Positions 12,701-25,140 of a stretch of DNA of 64,000 nucleotides are shown one piece after another (the first letter of the stretch is position 1; each line of letters begins with the position of its first letter). The notes beneath the pieces were generated by a model that did no database searches, had not been told where the DNA came from, and saw only the letters and a list, made by a program, of their open reading frames with translations. Source of the DNA: Mrakia gelida. Its lineage: Eukaryota > Basidiomycota > Tremellomycetes > Cystofilobasidiales > Mrakiaceae. Location: assembly GCA_024345305.1 (NCBI GenBank), contig BRON01000008.1, positions 806,001 through 870,000 of the forward strand, written 5' to 3'. Both the position numbers and the translations under genes were made by a program.

Positions 12701-15700
12701 TCTCTTCTCTTTCGATTTGCCTCGTTCAGAGCCGACATGATCGCCATCGACCTCAAGTTCTTCTTCGGACAGACTCCAGCCATCGTCAAGGAGAACCCGT
12801 CTCTCGTTCAGGGATGTCCTCAGACTCAGCGACTTGGATTCCCCGACGTCGTCTTCCCTGGGAGTGCGAGGAACGATCTTTACGTCAAGGTTCGTGCTCT
12901 CCCTATGTAACTTTCATTCGAGCGTCGCGCTGACCATTATCTTGCTCCTCGTTTCCAGCTCTGGTCGGCGGACTTCAACGGATCCGGAGGAGGGAGCATT
13001 CGAATGCGGAAAGGAATGAGCTCCTTCGGAGTGGGAGCCGCCTCGACGACGTCTCAGTCGTACCAGGTCAACGTCGAAGTCCGAACCCGAGAAGGAATCA
13101 TCCTCGATCGATCCATCTCCCGAGGAGCAGGCGAACCTCCCGTCCGGACCTTCTCCTCCCTCGTCTTCGGTCGAAACGTCACTCCCACCTTCGGCGAACT
13201 CATCAAGATCTCCAACATCCCCGTCGAGATCATGGCAGGATGTCACCTCTACTTCACCTTCCGACAACGAGCACCCATCCGAGACAAGTCCACCCCTTCA
13301 GACTCAGCAGGACTCGAACGGCCCTTCGCTTTCGCCTACCTCCCTCTCGTCCCTGAGGAAGGAGCCTCGTTCGTCCCCGACGGAGATCATACCCTCGTTC
13401 TCTACCGAATGGACAAACCAAGTCAACTCCCTATCCAGTACCTCGAAGCTCCCTCCGCCCTCTCCTACGGATCAAGCATCGAAACCCTCCGCGTCCCTTC
13501 CCAACTCGCTCGCGTCCTCGTCCCCCTCCGCGACTCAATGATCATCCGCTCCTTCCTCTGCTCCACCACCTTCACCCAATCCGAAGTCCTCCTCCGCTTA
13601 CTCAACTGGGAAAAAGGAGGTCTCCTCGAAAACACAACCGAACTCACAGCCGTCCTCGCTCAGTTCAGGTTCGTCTCGGAGGTCGAGGTCGTCAAGGTCC
13701 TGGGACCCATCTTCGATTCCCTCTTCGCTATCATGGTCGCCAACCCCTCGGAACGAGTGGCCGTGGAGGGCTTGGTGTTCGAGGCGCTGGTGACGGTGCT
13801 GGGGATCGTACAGGATCGGAGGTTCACGAACTTCAAGCCGGTTTTGGACGTGTACATCGATAAGCACTTCTCGAGTGCGTCGGTGTGGAATCAGTTGATT
13901 AGGTCGATGAGTGGGTTGTTGGCGGATAAGAGTAGTAAGCAGTTGAGGGCGGCGATCAAGGTTTGGTGAGTCTTCTCGAAGCTCTCTTCCATCCCTTCTT
14001 CGGTTTGACGCGACGAGATCGCGATGCTGACTCGATCGAGCTTTCTTCTTGCTTTCGTCGTGGTTTGTGCAGGCACTACATCTTCCGCTTCATCTCTCGG
14101 TCTCGGGATCTCCAGAAGTACAAGGACGCTGGGATGGGAGGGACGTCGGAGAGGTTGAGGGAACATCTCGATTCGTCGTTCAAGAGTGGACTTGCTCGTG
14201 AGTTTCTCGCTCTCTCCCTTGCTCGATTCGACGAGAACTAGGCTGACTTTTCCCCTTCGTCGACTGCAGTCCTCCTTCGAGACTTCAACGACCTCATGAA
14301 GATGACGGAACCCAGCTCGATCATCGGAACTCAGACGATTGCTCGTGAGTCCTTCGTTCCGCGACGCGTCTTTCTCCTCGCCCCTTCTGACCTTCTTTCT
14401 CTCAGTTCAACACTTCTCCGACATCCTCCCCGACCTCGCACGAACCTTCGACGCTCAGGAACTCGCCGAGATCGTCATCTCCTTCTCGGACGCCGTCCCT
14501 CGAACAACAGGCAAAGCCGTCATCTGGAAGCTCCTCCTCCACCTTCAGTCGGCTCGAAGCGTCGTCTTCGACGATGCCGAGGCTCGAGCCTCCCTCGTCC
14601 CAGCCCTCATTCGGTGGGTCAAGCCTCATCTAGGTCGATACCAGGAGAGTGCTCTCGTCTCCCAAACCGAGGTCGGACCGTCGAGAGACAACGCCAGGAT
14701 CGCTTGGGTCGAAGCTCTTCGTCTCGCCGTGACCGTCGTCGCCGTCATGCTCGATAAGCTCTCGGAAGCCGTCACCTCGCCGGAGATCAGCAAGAATCGG
14801 AACGCTCTCAATGCGGAGAGGGACAACATCGATTTGGTCTTCTCATGCTTCCCAATGTGAGTTCGTCTCGAGTCGACGCGTCTTCTCGTCTCCTCCTTCC
14901 TGGATTGACTCTTCTTCTTTCTTCAGGCTCCTCGAATCCTACCACGAGCTCCGCAACCCCGAAACCCTCGAAGTGATCGATCGCCATCGCTCAGTCGCAA
15001 CCGTCGCCGTCCCAGTCCCAGTCGTCTTCCCCTCCACCTACCCTTTCGCTCTCGTCGCTCATCGTCCAGAACAACACACCACCGCCACCGAGGGAGGATC
15101 CGAAGCCGCACCAACAGGTCTCAACATCGCTCTCGGTGAAATCGCCGTCGTCATCTGCGTCCTCGTCAACGTCCAACCCACGCGAGCACTCCATCTTCAC
15201 CTTCAGGAGCAGATCGAGGTCGAAGGGATCGAGAACGTCAACAGGATGCTTTCGTCGTTTTATAGAGCTTCGAGCTCGATACTGGCTTTTGATGCGTTCC
15301 CGAGTAATTGGATCAATTGCTCGATTATGGGTGAGTCGGACTCGAGTCGGGATGGGCGACGAGACGGGCAGCTGATGGACGCGTCTTGGTTTTTCGTTTC
15401 GCTCAGCTCACAACTCGATCCTCAAGCTCGCCGACGAAGCTGGGAGGGTAATGCAGCGCTACAACATCCCCGAGGACTCGGACTCGTCGTCGTTCGATTC
15501 GGTCCTATGGAAGTCCTGCTTCGACATGATGTTCGCTCTTCTCAGTTCGGACGAGGTTGTTATCGAGGCTTTCGGACCTCAGGTTCGCTCTTGATCTCAC
15601 TTCCTTCTCTCCAACCCCACTCAAGGACTAACCTAATTCATTCGGCATCGCCAGAAACGTCGAGCGGTCTGGAAACTGGCAGGAGACATCCGAGGAGATG

Positions 15701-18700
15701 GGATCCTCGTCCTTCATCGACTGTGGGACTCGATCGGTTGGCCGTCCGTCGACGAGGGAACCGTCAGCTTCGGTCGCTACCAGGTCCAGTTCTTGTCGCT
15801 CGTGCAACCGGTCCTTATGCTCTGTTTGAGTCAGCATGATATGCTTAGGACGAGAGCGGTGCAGATCCTTTACGTTCGTTCCATCCTGCGTCTCGCTTTC
15901 TTTCGTTCTCGCGACGAAGAAGACTCTTCGCTGACCAGCTTTTTGGTCTTCGTTTCAAACAGACCATGATTCTCTCCGAGTGGTCTCTCCAAGGAAACTT
16001 CCGCGTGGTACGTTCCATCCTCTCCTCCAGCTCAGACTCTCGAACTGACCTCGCTTTCCGCTCGTCCAGGTCGAATCGGAAGTCATCGACAAGCTCGACG
16101 AACTCATGGAGAAGGACAACGACGGAGACAACCACACTCGAGACTACTTCGTTTCAGCTCTTCGGCTTCTCTTCTCTGGACCCACGGTCGACCCTCAGCT
16201 TCAGGAAGCCGTCACGACGTGGCTCAACTCAGTGGAACAGTTCTTGAACTTGTTGATCTCGCTCCGCGATCTTCCCGACGGAGATGAGTACCAGGACGAT
16301 CGAGTCGTTTCGACGTTGAGGTTGCTGAACTTCCTGAGGAGTGTGGGAGGGAGGGATACGATGTGTGAGTCGATCCGCTGCTTTGTTCTCGTGGTCGAAG
16401 AAGGATGGGACTGACGCGACGCGACCTCCTTCTCTGCTCTTTCTTCCCCCGCCTCAGACATCAACTACGTCCACCAACTCGTCGCCGCTCACGTTCGGAG
16501 TGGAGACTTCACCGAAGCTGGTCTCACCCTCAAGCTTCACGCGTCGCTGTACGAGTGGAACCGGAACTCGTTCGTCGAACCTTTCGTCTACGGAGAGCTC
16601 GAACTGCCTCGTCAGTCTCAGTTTGGGAGGAAGGAGTCTCTTTACCTCCAGACACTCGACTACCTCGGTGAGTCTTCTCTCACGGACGAACTGGATTCGT
16701 CTGCGAAACGAGCGAGCTGACTTCTTCTCGTTTTCGTCTTCGTCGAACAGGTCGAGGGAAGGCCTTCGAACTCGCCATCGAGGTGTGCAGGGAGCTGGAG
16801 TACCAACATCAGAACATTACCTTCGACTAGTGAGCAAACTCTCAATCCGTTCTGGCGCTAGCGAGCTGTCCTGACGCGACTTTCGTCCCTCGTTCTTTCA
16901 GCACTCGTCTCGCCGAACTCCTCTCCCATCACTCTCGTCTTCTCGAGTCCATCGTCGCAGAACCTCGGCCGTACCCTCACTACTTCATGGTCAACTACTT
17001 CGGACCTTTCCCTCTCGCCGTTCGAGGTCAACGTTTTGTCTATCGTGGGTCGGAATGGCAGAAGTTCGGTTCGTCGCGTCCTCTTCTTGCCTTCCTTTCC
17101 CTTCTTCAGCAGCTAGCTGACTTACTCTCTCTTCTCCATCAGGTGGATTCTGCGATCAGCTCCAGAACAAGCATCCTCAGGTCCGTTCCTTTGAAGCTCG
17201 CGAAGCAGACTCGAGTTCAGCGCTGACGATTTTCTCGTTCTCCTCTCGATTCGCAGGCGAAGCTCATCAAGTCCATCATCCTCCCGGATCACGTCGAGAA
17301 CGGAGACGATCTCTACATCCAGGTCCTCGCTGTTCAGCCCGAACCAGACAAGTCGCTGCCGGTCTTCAACCCCTCGGTCGCCAAGGAGATCCGAACGTAC
17401 TACGAGACTTCGTAGGTTCCTCCTCCTCTCGAGCTGCCTGATCTCCCTGTCCGTCCGAGACTGACGTCTCTTATAATCTCGTTACCTCGTGCTCTCTAGG
17501 AACGTCAACGTCTTCTCCCACTCCCGTCCCTTCAACAAGAGCGGTCGAGTCGGAGGAGAACGAGACATCGCCGACGTGTTCATCGAGAAGATCTTCGTCA
17601 CCTGCCAGGAAAGCTTCCCAACCGTTCTTCGGAGGTCGGAGATCAAGAGCACCTGGGCGGTGGAGATCAGCTCGATAACGAGCGCTGTTGCGGATGTGCG
17701 AGCGAAGACTGCTGAGCTCGAGGTGAGTCGCAAGCGGCCGCTTTCTTTCCCGCTCGTCGACTTGGGCGCTCGCTCAACCGTCTCCTTGGTTTCGACTTCG
17801 ACAGGCCTTGGAAGAGTCGTACACTACCCTTTCGGAGACTGGTCAAGAACTTAACACGAACCCGCTCTCGATGGCTCTTAACGGTCAGTCACGACTTCGC
17901 CCCCTTCCTCTTGATCGCTCCGAACTTCGACTGATGCCTTTTCTTTCTCCTCTCTCTCCTCAGGTGCTGTGGATGCTCCGAGTGAGATCAAATCGGTCTT
18001 TCAACGCGCATCGCCTTCGTCTGAGCTGATTCTCCTCTCGCTTTCTCCCCTTCCTTCCTCTTCCTTCAGTGAACGGTGGTGGTGCGTCTCGTCACATTCC
18101 GCTGGCTCTTTCGCTCCTCGTCTCCCTTCCTGACCACTCTCTCCTCCTTCGTTCAACAGTGCCCGCTTATCGGAAAGCCTTCTTCTCGCCTCAGTTCGTC
18201 GCTCAGAACCCCGACAAGTCCGTGGAGATCGACGCGTTGAGAGCTGCTATCGAAGATCAGGTTCGTCCCTTCGTTCGTTTCGAACCCTCTCGACTTGCGC
18301 TGACCTGATGACTCTCGTTCCTCTAGACTCGCATCCTCGCTCGATGCATCGACCTCCACGGACTCGTCGTTCCCGACGCGATGACTCCCTTCCATCTCAC
18401 CATCGAGCAGTTCTTCCACAAGGTACGAACCTCGTCCCCTGAATCGCTCATTCCTTCGCCGTACTGACTTTGATCCCCTCGCTTCTTCCAGACCTTCGCC
18501 GAGGAGATCTCGAGGATCGGAATCGCTCTACCCGTCGGCCTTGGAGACGAGGCTCCTTCAGCTCTCGGAGTCGCAGCTCAACGCCATCGAGAGGAACGAG
18601 CTCGCTCCGTCTCAGCCAAAGCTACTCAGTCCCCACCCGTCCGAGTCACCGACTTCCTCTCCTCGTCGAACTACACCAACGGAGCAGCAGCAGATCGCGA

Positions 18701-19049
18701 AAGGCAGTCCAGCTCCCAATCGCGCGTCTCAGCGGACGCTCGCTCCTTCGGCAGCACCAACTCGAGTCCAGGTCGTAGACTCTCGTCGATAGGATCGCTC
18801 GCCGTCGGAACTGGACAGCCACCAAGATCCTCGAACGGAAGCGGAGGAGGAGATGGAAGGGAGTCGAGCGGAGGGTTCCTCAGTCCAACGTCGAACTCTC
18901 GACCTCCCATTCGGTCAGAGGGAGATCTGTCGGACTCGGGACCACTCAGTCGGTCGTCTACGCTGGGAAAGAAGGAAGGATCGTCTTTGGGGAGGTTATC
19001 TAGCTTGATGAGGAGGAAGGAGAAGGAGCCCAAGAGGAATGGTGTGTGA
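9743..19049 (+). CDS. DOCK-family guanine nucleotide exchange factor (Dck1-like)
   Basis: The ATG at 9743 gives MASTSTR|LRGEDRWEPLPK|IAYGFAI|YPFAPASS across three tiny exons, and the stop is at 19047-19049. The many introns follow the GTGAG...CTGAC...AG pattern. The N-terminus carries an SH3-like region (DLEVGDEIYAFEKF, VYLGIFPANFIHV). The DHR-1/C2 domain lies around 12.7-13.4 kb (DMIAIDLKFFFGQTP, NDLYVKLWSADF, AGCHLYFTFRQR, FAFAYLPLVP). A long helical-repeat region follows, and the catalytic DHR-2 lies around 16.4-18.5 kb (LKLHASLYEWN, KESLYLQTLDYLGRGKAFELA, VNYFGPFPLAVRGQRFVYRG, INTYYET-like segments, YRKAFFSPQFVAQNP). These are established DOCK180 features, which activate Rac/Cdc42-type GTPases, usually with an ELMO partner. 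The C-terminal tail (about 18.54-19.05 kb) is Ser/Gly/Arg-rich and likely disordered. Identity is strong; the target GTPase is inferred. Confidence 0.92.
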
Positions 19050-19413
19050 GAGGAGGGGGGGAAGGACGTCTGGTTTGGTTTTTGCTCTCGGTCCCGATTT
19101 CGTCGCTTTGTTTTCTTTCTTTCCGTCTTCGATTTTCGTACTCGCTCTCTCGCTCTCTCTGTCTTTCTCCCCTTTACATACCCCTCTTGCTTCACTGCTC
19201 TAGTTACTATACCCTCTCAACGGACTCGCACTATAATGATTTTCAACGAAGGGGAAAGAGGCGCCGGAGCGACCGAGTGAGCAACCTTTCGTCAAGCTCA
19301 ACTCGGTTCGCTTCCTTCTCTGCAACGTCCAACACCAATCCACATCCCAAACGACCTCCGTTTTCACCTCCTCCAGCTCTCTGCCCTCGCCTCTTCACGC
19401 TTTCGGAGGCTGA
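19050..19413. other. Intergenic between the DOCK and O-fucosyltransferase-like genes
   Basis: This 364-base pyrimidine-rich region holds the DOCK 3' flank and the promoter of the next gene. I see no gene in it. Confidence 0.4.
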
Positions 19414-21055
19414 ATGCCTGTAGCTCGACGACCCGTCCTTCGCCAGCTGTTGAACAACCATCCGCTGGCCATCTTCTTCCTCCTCCTCCTCTTCTCGACC
19501 TTCGTTTGGCGACATTTTCGACTCTCGCCCGACTACTCGGCCTACTGGATTCAGGAGGAGCATGATTCGGAGGTACTGGCGCAAAGTGGCTTGATGGGGA
19601 ACCTCGTATCGTTCAGGCAGCTTCGAGGAGCAGGTGAGCTTCGATTGGGCTGAGGCTGAAGAGAGGAAGAGCCCTCGTTCGAGCTAGCTTGCTGACCTCT
19701 TCTCTTCTTCACACGGACAGGATTCAACAATCAGGTGAGCTATCTGAATTTGCTTGTGAGATGGCTGAGAATCTGAAGCTGATGCTTCTCTCGTGCTCGT
19801 TTGATCAGATCCAAGGTCAGGCGACGGCGTTTCAGCCCTCGCTCTCCCTCCCCCATTTTTGAGGCTCACCTCCTTCCTCGTCTGATTTTTCATCCTCAGA
19901 AACACTCATCCTCTCCCATCTCGTCTCTCTCCTCTCGCCAAAGCACACCTACGTCCCTCCTCCGATATTTTGGCAGCCAAGAGCTCTTCAAGCCGTCCCT
20001 CTCTCCGCTTTCCTCGACCTCCCTCCTCATCCCTCTGAAGCCTACTTCAATCGCGTCTGCCCCGATCCCAAGCGAGTGAGCTGGACGTCACCGGAAAATG
20101 GCAGGGTCGTCGATCAGCTGGCTGAGCTGCTGAAGAGGGAGGAGGGGGAGAGGTGCTTGATCGTTGAGGGAGATCGAGTCGTTCAGTGGAGGTGAGTCGC
20201 TTCGTTTGACGTCGTTGGTCCTAGAGAGCGAAGGAGTTGATACGGTTGTTCGCTTCATCTGTAGTTGGCTGGAGAGCGACGAGTTGCTTCAGCTCTATCC
20301 CGCGTACTCTAAGCATTTCCTCCCGACGGTCAGCTTCAGTCACAAAGTGCTGGACGCGACGAGACGTTCGATACGAGCTCTCGCGTTGGGGGATCTGGAG
20401 GACGTTCTGGCAGTGCATCTCAGACGAGGAGGTACGTGGTATATGTATTCCTGCTCGAGACGAGCTCGAACTGACCCATCTTTCTTTCCTCTCCCAGACT
20501 TCAAGTCGCACTGCCCGTTCCTCTTCGCGTCTCAATCCTGTTTCACTGGCTGGAATCGTCTGAACTCCCCACCTCCCGGACTCAACATGACGTCGGAGTC
20601 CTCTTTCATTGAGCACTGCTACCCCACAGTCGCTCAGATGGCGGCCTCCATCCAGGATCACCTCGCGTCGAGGCCGTCGAACGCGAAGACGGTCCGGACG
20701 CTTTACGTCCTTCACGACTGTGAGTCGAGCTCCTCACCCGTTCCTTCACCTTCCAGACCAAGCTGAAACTCCTGATCATTTATTCTTAGTCACCCACAAA
20801 CCATGGCTCATCCCTCAACTCCGTCATCTCGAACTCGAACTCGTCGCGTCTCCTCGTTCGACGATTCAACGCGTCCGCTCGTCCTCGGACCTTCACCTTC
20901 CCTGGCAAGATCGAGACGTCATGGTCGCCGTTGACATGGAGATCGCTCGGAGAGCAGGAGGAGGGTTCATATCCAACGGTTGGAGCTCGTTGAGCGGCGC
21001 TGTGGTGGGATGGAGGCAGATGGACGGAGGGAAGAGAGGTGTCGGGTTTTGGTGA
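19414..21055 (+). CDS. GDP-fucose protein O-fucosyltransferase-like type II membrane protein
   Basis: It starts MPVARRPVLRQLLNNHPLA at 19414 with a single N-terminal membrane anchor (IFFLLLLFSTFVW), so a Golgi-lumen type II topology is likely. The first conserved block GAGFNNQIQETL is spread over two very small exons (19721-19734, 14 bases; 19809-19815, 7 bases). Later blocks are HTYVPPPIFWQPRALQAVPL, DLEDVLAVHLRRGDF (the R-R-G-D motif used for GDP-fucose binding in this superfamily), TLYVLHD and GGFISNGWSSLSGAVVGWR near the C-terminus. These are fucosyltransferase-superfamily signatures. The acceptor protein and the exact sugar are not predictable. All exon joins conserve frame to the stop at 21055. 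Confidence 0.8.
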
Positions 21056-21263
21056 TTTTGGACGGGCCAGACGCGACTCTCTGGGTTTAGCGCGGGATCA
21101 TGACTTTTCTAACGACCTTGCAGACTCTAGATCGGGGAAGGTTCAGTTTCCAGACCTCGACAATTTTCCTTCTGTATTTCTTCCCTCGCTCGAAACAACC
21201 CCTCTGCCGAGACGTCGCCATCTGACTCGCCTCGCTCGCTCTCGTCTTCCTCCACCCATCACC

Positions 21264-23209
21264 ATGTCTGCAAACTTGACTCTCTACACCCCCAAAGCAT
21301 CCTCGTTCAAGAATCATCGCATCTTGTCGGTAGCAGCCTACGCTGGTATCGAGCTCAACGTGCCCGAGTTCGACCCTTTCAAGGAGGGAAAGACGGAGGA
21401 GTATTTGAGGAAGGTGAGTCGGCCTTCTTCCTCCCTCTCTTCCCCTTCCTTCCTCTCAATCTCTGACTCGTCTTTCTTCTTCTCCAGTTTCCTCAAGGAA
21501 AGGCTCCTGCTCTCGAATCAGCTTCGAAGAAGTTCTACTTGACCGAGACCTCTGCCATCGCCTTCTACCGTGAGCTTCTGTCTCTCGACCGAGTCGACCT
21601 CGAAGTGAAAGAGCTGACCTCGCTCGCCTTCCTTTTCAGTCGCTTCCATCTCGCCCAACTCTGGTCTCCTTTTTCCCGACATCGAGAGCAGAGCGAAGAT
21701 CATCGAGTGGATCTCGTTTGCTGAAACGAAGGTGAGAAACGCTCCTTGCCTCGTCGAAGGATGTGAAGCTCACGAAGCTGACGAGTCATCGTCTTCCACT
21801 CCCTTTCCTTTGCAGCTCGTTGGACCTCTCCTCATCTTGAGATCCCTTCTCGACCACGAGTTTCCCTACGTCAAACCAGTCTACCAGACGAGGCTTGACA
21901 ACGTTCTTGCAGCCCTCGCTCTTCTCGACTCTTACCTCACCACTCACACCTTCCTCGTCGGAGATCGGATCACCCTCGCAGATCTTACGGTTGGAGTCGC
22001 TCTCGCGGATGGATTCAGTCTGATCTTTGGGTCTGAGGATCAGAAGAAGTTCCCCAACGTACTGAGATTCGAGCAGACGTGAGTCTTCGAGTTCAGTCGC
22101 GTCGCGTCGTCGTCGTTGGACGGTTCGCTCACCATTCTCTCCTCTTTCTCAGCATCGTCAACAACCCCAAGATCACTCACATCTACAAAGATGTCACTCT
22201 CGTGACTACGTCGGTCGTCTACGCTCCTCCCAAGAAAGACGCGTCGAAGGTACGTCCTGCTCTCTCTCCTCGTCTTCGTTTCGCGTCTTTCTTGCGCTAA
22301 CATCCCCTCCCTCCCAGGCTCCCAAGCAGAAGGAGCCAAAAGTTCCCAAAGCCTCTGTTTCCAAGCCCAAGCCAGCTCCCAAGAAGGAGGAAGAAGAGCA
22401 CTCCCAGTCCGAGTCGGAAATTATCGAAGATCGACCTCGAGAGAAAAGCCCTCTCGACCTCCTACCCAAATCGACCTTCAACCTCGACGAATGGAAGAGA
22501 ACCTACTCCAACAACGACACCAGAGCGGAAGCCATCCCTTGGTTGTACGGGCACTTCGATAAGGAGGGATTCTCGATCTGGAGGGTTGATTTCAAGGTGC
22601 GAAACTCCTCTCTCGTCCCGACGCGTCGCTTGAACTGACCCAAGGGTCCCCTTTCGTCTTTTCGCAGTTCAACGAAGAGCTCACTCTCACGTTCAAGTCC
22701 TCGAACCAAATTACTGGGTTCTTCACCCGATTGGAAGCGTCTCGAAAGTCAGTCCTGATCTTGCTGCCGTCCTCCTCCCTCTCGAGCTGACTGCGACCGT
22801 TCGACGATTCGCCACAGGTTCCTCTTCGCCTCGCTCGGAGTTCTCGGGAAACCCAACGACTCGTGAGTCTTGCCGTCTCCCCTGTCCGCTTCTCCCCTTT
22901 CACTCCCATCTTACGTTGGGTCTCTGTCTCGCAGCATCATCACAGGAATCGCGATCCTCCGAGGAAAAGACGCGAAGCTCGTCCTCGACGTTGCTCCCGA
23001 TTTCGACAGCTACGACGTCAAAGAGCTCGATCTCGAGAAGAAGGAGGATAGGGAGTTCTTGGAGGGAGCTCTGGCTTGGGATTTGAAGGTTGGGGACAAG
23101 GAATGGGTTGATGGGAAGGCTGTGAGTCTTCTCTCTCGAGTCGTTGAGCTCGTTAGTCCGAAGCTGACTTGTTTTCTTTCGCTCGTCTCGGTCACCTCAG
23201 TTCAAGTAA
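21264..23209 (+). CDS. Translation elongation factor eEF1B gamma subunit
   Basis: It starts MSANLTLYTPKASSFKNHRI at 21264 and ends VDGKAFK at 23209. The N-terminal GST-N fold (FPQGKAPALESA, YLTETSAIAFYLA) is followed by GST-C (TRLDNVLAALALLDSYL, FLVGDRITLADLTVGVALA) and then a Lys/Pro/Glu linker (KAPKQKEPKVPKAS). The C-terminal EF1G domain follows (KSPLDLLPKSTFNLDEWKR, YSNNDTRAEAIPWLYGHFD, GFSIWRVDFKFN, SNQITGFFTRLEASRK, FASLGVLGKPNDS, ITGIAILRG). This architecture is diagnostic of eEF1G, which scaffolds the eEF1B exchange complex that reloads eEF1A with GTP. Gene length, domain order and about ten exons are as expected. Expression is presumably high; I see no specific regulatory element. Confidence 0.95.
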
Positions 23210-23357
23210 GGAGCTGGAGCGTAAGAAGTGCATGAGTCGATCTTGATGACCCTGACGTCTTTCCATCGAGCGAAAGTATCGAAAGAAACGGCATGGTCGT
23301 GAAAGATCATCAAAGAAAGTCGACGCGTCTTGTTCGGTTCGGCTGTCCTCCTCATCC

Positions 23358-24856
23358 TTAGCAGTTCTTGAAGTCGGGCTTCCTCTTCTCGACGAAGGCG
23401 GTCATACCTACAAGGACGCACGGAGAGGAAATTTAGGAAGAGTCAGCGACGGGTAGAAGAGAGCACGCGTCGAGGTCGAAAGAAACAAAGACGAGAGAGG
23501 ACGCGACTCACCCTCCTTCTGATCCTCCGTCGAGAACAAAGACTGGAACAACCTCCTCTCGAGAGCCAGTCCAGATGTAAGTCCAACTTCTTGGGCTGCA
23601 AAGAACGAACAGCAAACGAGAAAGGAATCGAGCAGGACGTGGTCAATTCGAGCTCGAGCTCGAGCTCACCTCCTCCACCTCCTCGCTTTCCAGTACTCAC
23701 ACATCTTAACCGCCTCCTTCACCGCAAACACACTCAACCTTCCCTTTCCAGCAATCACCTCCGCAACCTTCATCGCCTCAGCAACAACTCCCTCTCCAGG
23801 CTTCTGTCCCTCCGCGTCGGGGATGACTCGAGAGACGAGTCCCAACGAAGCTGCTTCCGAGGCGGGGATGTTGGTTCCTGTGAGGAGGAGTTCCATAGCT
23901 CGGGAGGGTCCGATGGCTCGGGTGAGTCTAGTGCCGACCGAAGCAGAATGAGAAGGAGAATGGGGAAGAAATCAGCAAGGGAGGGGAAGGAGAGGAATGG
24001 GCTGAAGCAAGATGGAGATGTTGAGAACGCACCGTTGAGTTCCTCCAGCTCCAGGGATGATTCCGAGGTTGATTTCGGGCTGTCCGAACTGTTCGAAGGA
24101 AAGTCACAAGGCCAGCCAAGGGCTCGAGTCGACTTGAAAAGGGAAACGAAGATCGAGAAGACCGAGGCAGGGAGAGATGGAAGAACGAACGACTGCTGCT
24201 GGAGAGGCGAGGATGATATCGGTCATCATAGCGAGTTCACATCCTCCTCCGAGCTGCAAGAACCACGAGCATGAGAGTCAGCTTGAGCGAGTTGAGGTAG
24301 AGAAGGGGCGAGAGGGAGAGCGAGCTTACGCAGAAACCGTGGACAGCGCCGATGATGGGTTTTCGGAAGGTTGAGATTTGGCTCCAGCTGGCGAGGAAGT
24401 CGGATCCGTAGTTCTCAGAGACTGGAGAGAAGTATAGATCCGAGGTTCAGCTTCCTACGTAAGCGAAGAAAGGGCGAGAAAGATAGCGTACTCACAGGTC
24501 TTGGACTGCATCTCCTTGATGTCAGCTCCGGCTGTCGACGACCCGAGGGAGGAGAGGATGATGAGCTCGCTCGTTTCCTACTACAACCTCACCTTTCCCC
24601 TCACTGAGCGAGTCTACTCACCAGCGAAAGCCCTTCCTCCTCCACCCGTCAAGACGACGCATCCGACCTTGTCCTCGATGGCGAGGATCCTGAGTTGTTC
24701 GTTGAGCTCGCTCATGAGCTCGGAGTTGAGAGCGTTGAGAGCTTTGGGTCGGTTCAGAGTCAAGAGAGCGACCTTGCCGGATTCAGAGCGAGTGGAGAGA
24801 ACGAGCGAGGTCATTGTGGGAGCTGAGGAGGAGAAAGATCGACGAAGAAGGGACAT
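23358..24856 (-). CDS. Mitochondrial enoyl-CoA hydratase (crotonase family)
   Basis: It starts MSLLRRSFSSSAPTMTSLVL at 24856, with an Arg/Ser-rich presequence suited to mitochondrial import, and ends EKRKPDFKNC at 23358. Core motifs: VALLTLNRPKALNALNSEL, CVVLTGGGGRAFAAGADIK, PIIGAVHGFCLGGGCELAMM, FGQPEINLGIIPGAGGTQRL, SRAMELLLTGTNIPASEAAS and GLVSRVIPD. The two catalytic glutamates of the family are present in GGCELAMM and QPEINLG. The enzyme hydrates trans-2-enoyl-CoA to 3-hydroxyacyl-CoA in beta-oxidation. The gene is convergent with eEF1G and divergent from the next gene. One intron near 23650 contains a short GAGCTC/AGCTCG repeat. An acyl-specificity relative within the crotonase family cannot be fully excluded. 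Confidence 0.93.
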
Positions 24857-25140
24857 GCAAAGAAGGAAAGCGAAGGAGGAAGGGGAGGGAGGGAGGAGGA
24901 GATGGAGGTTCGGGAGAAGAAGGGGAGGTCGGTTTCGAGGGAGGGAGATCGAAAGGATTTTTAGAAAATATAGCTGAGAGCAGAGGGAGGTACAGAACCA
25001 GAAACGAGAGATCACGGAGTTCGAACCTTGAAAGTTTTCTCGTGAATCGCGTCTCAAGCTCTCCAAACAAAAGCGGGGGTCGAGCTCACCTTTCGTTCCC
25101 TCCCTTCCCTGAACGTTCACTCCCTCCTCTTCCTCCCGCT
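24857..25140. promoter_or_regulatory. Divergent promoter region
   Basis: About 280 bases lie between the enoyl-CoA hydratase start (minus) and the second three-gene-family member (plus), so the region is probably shared. No specific factor site is identified. Confidence 0.4.
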
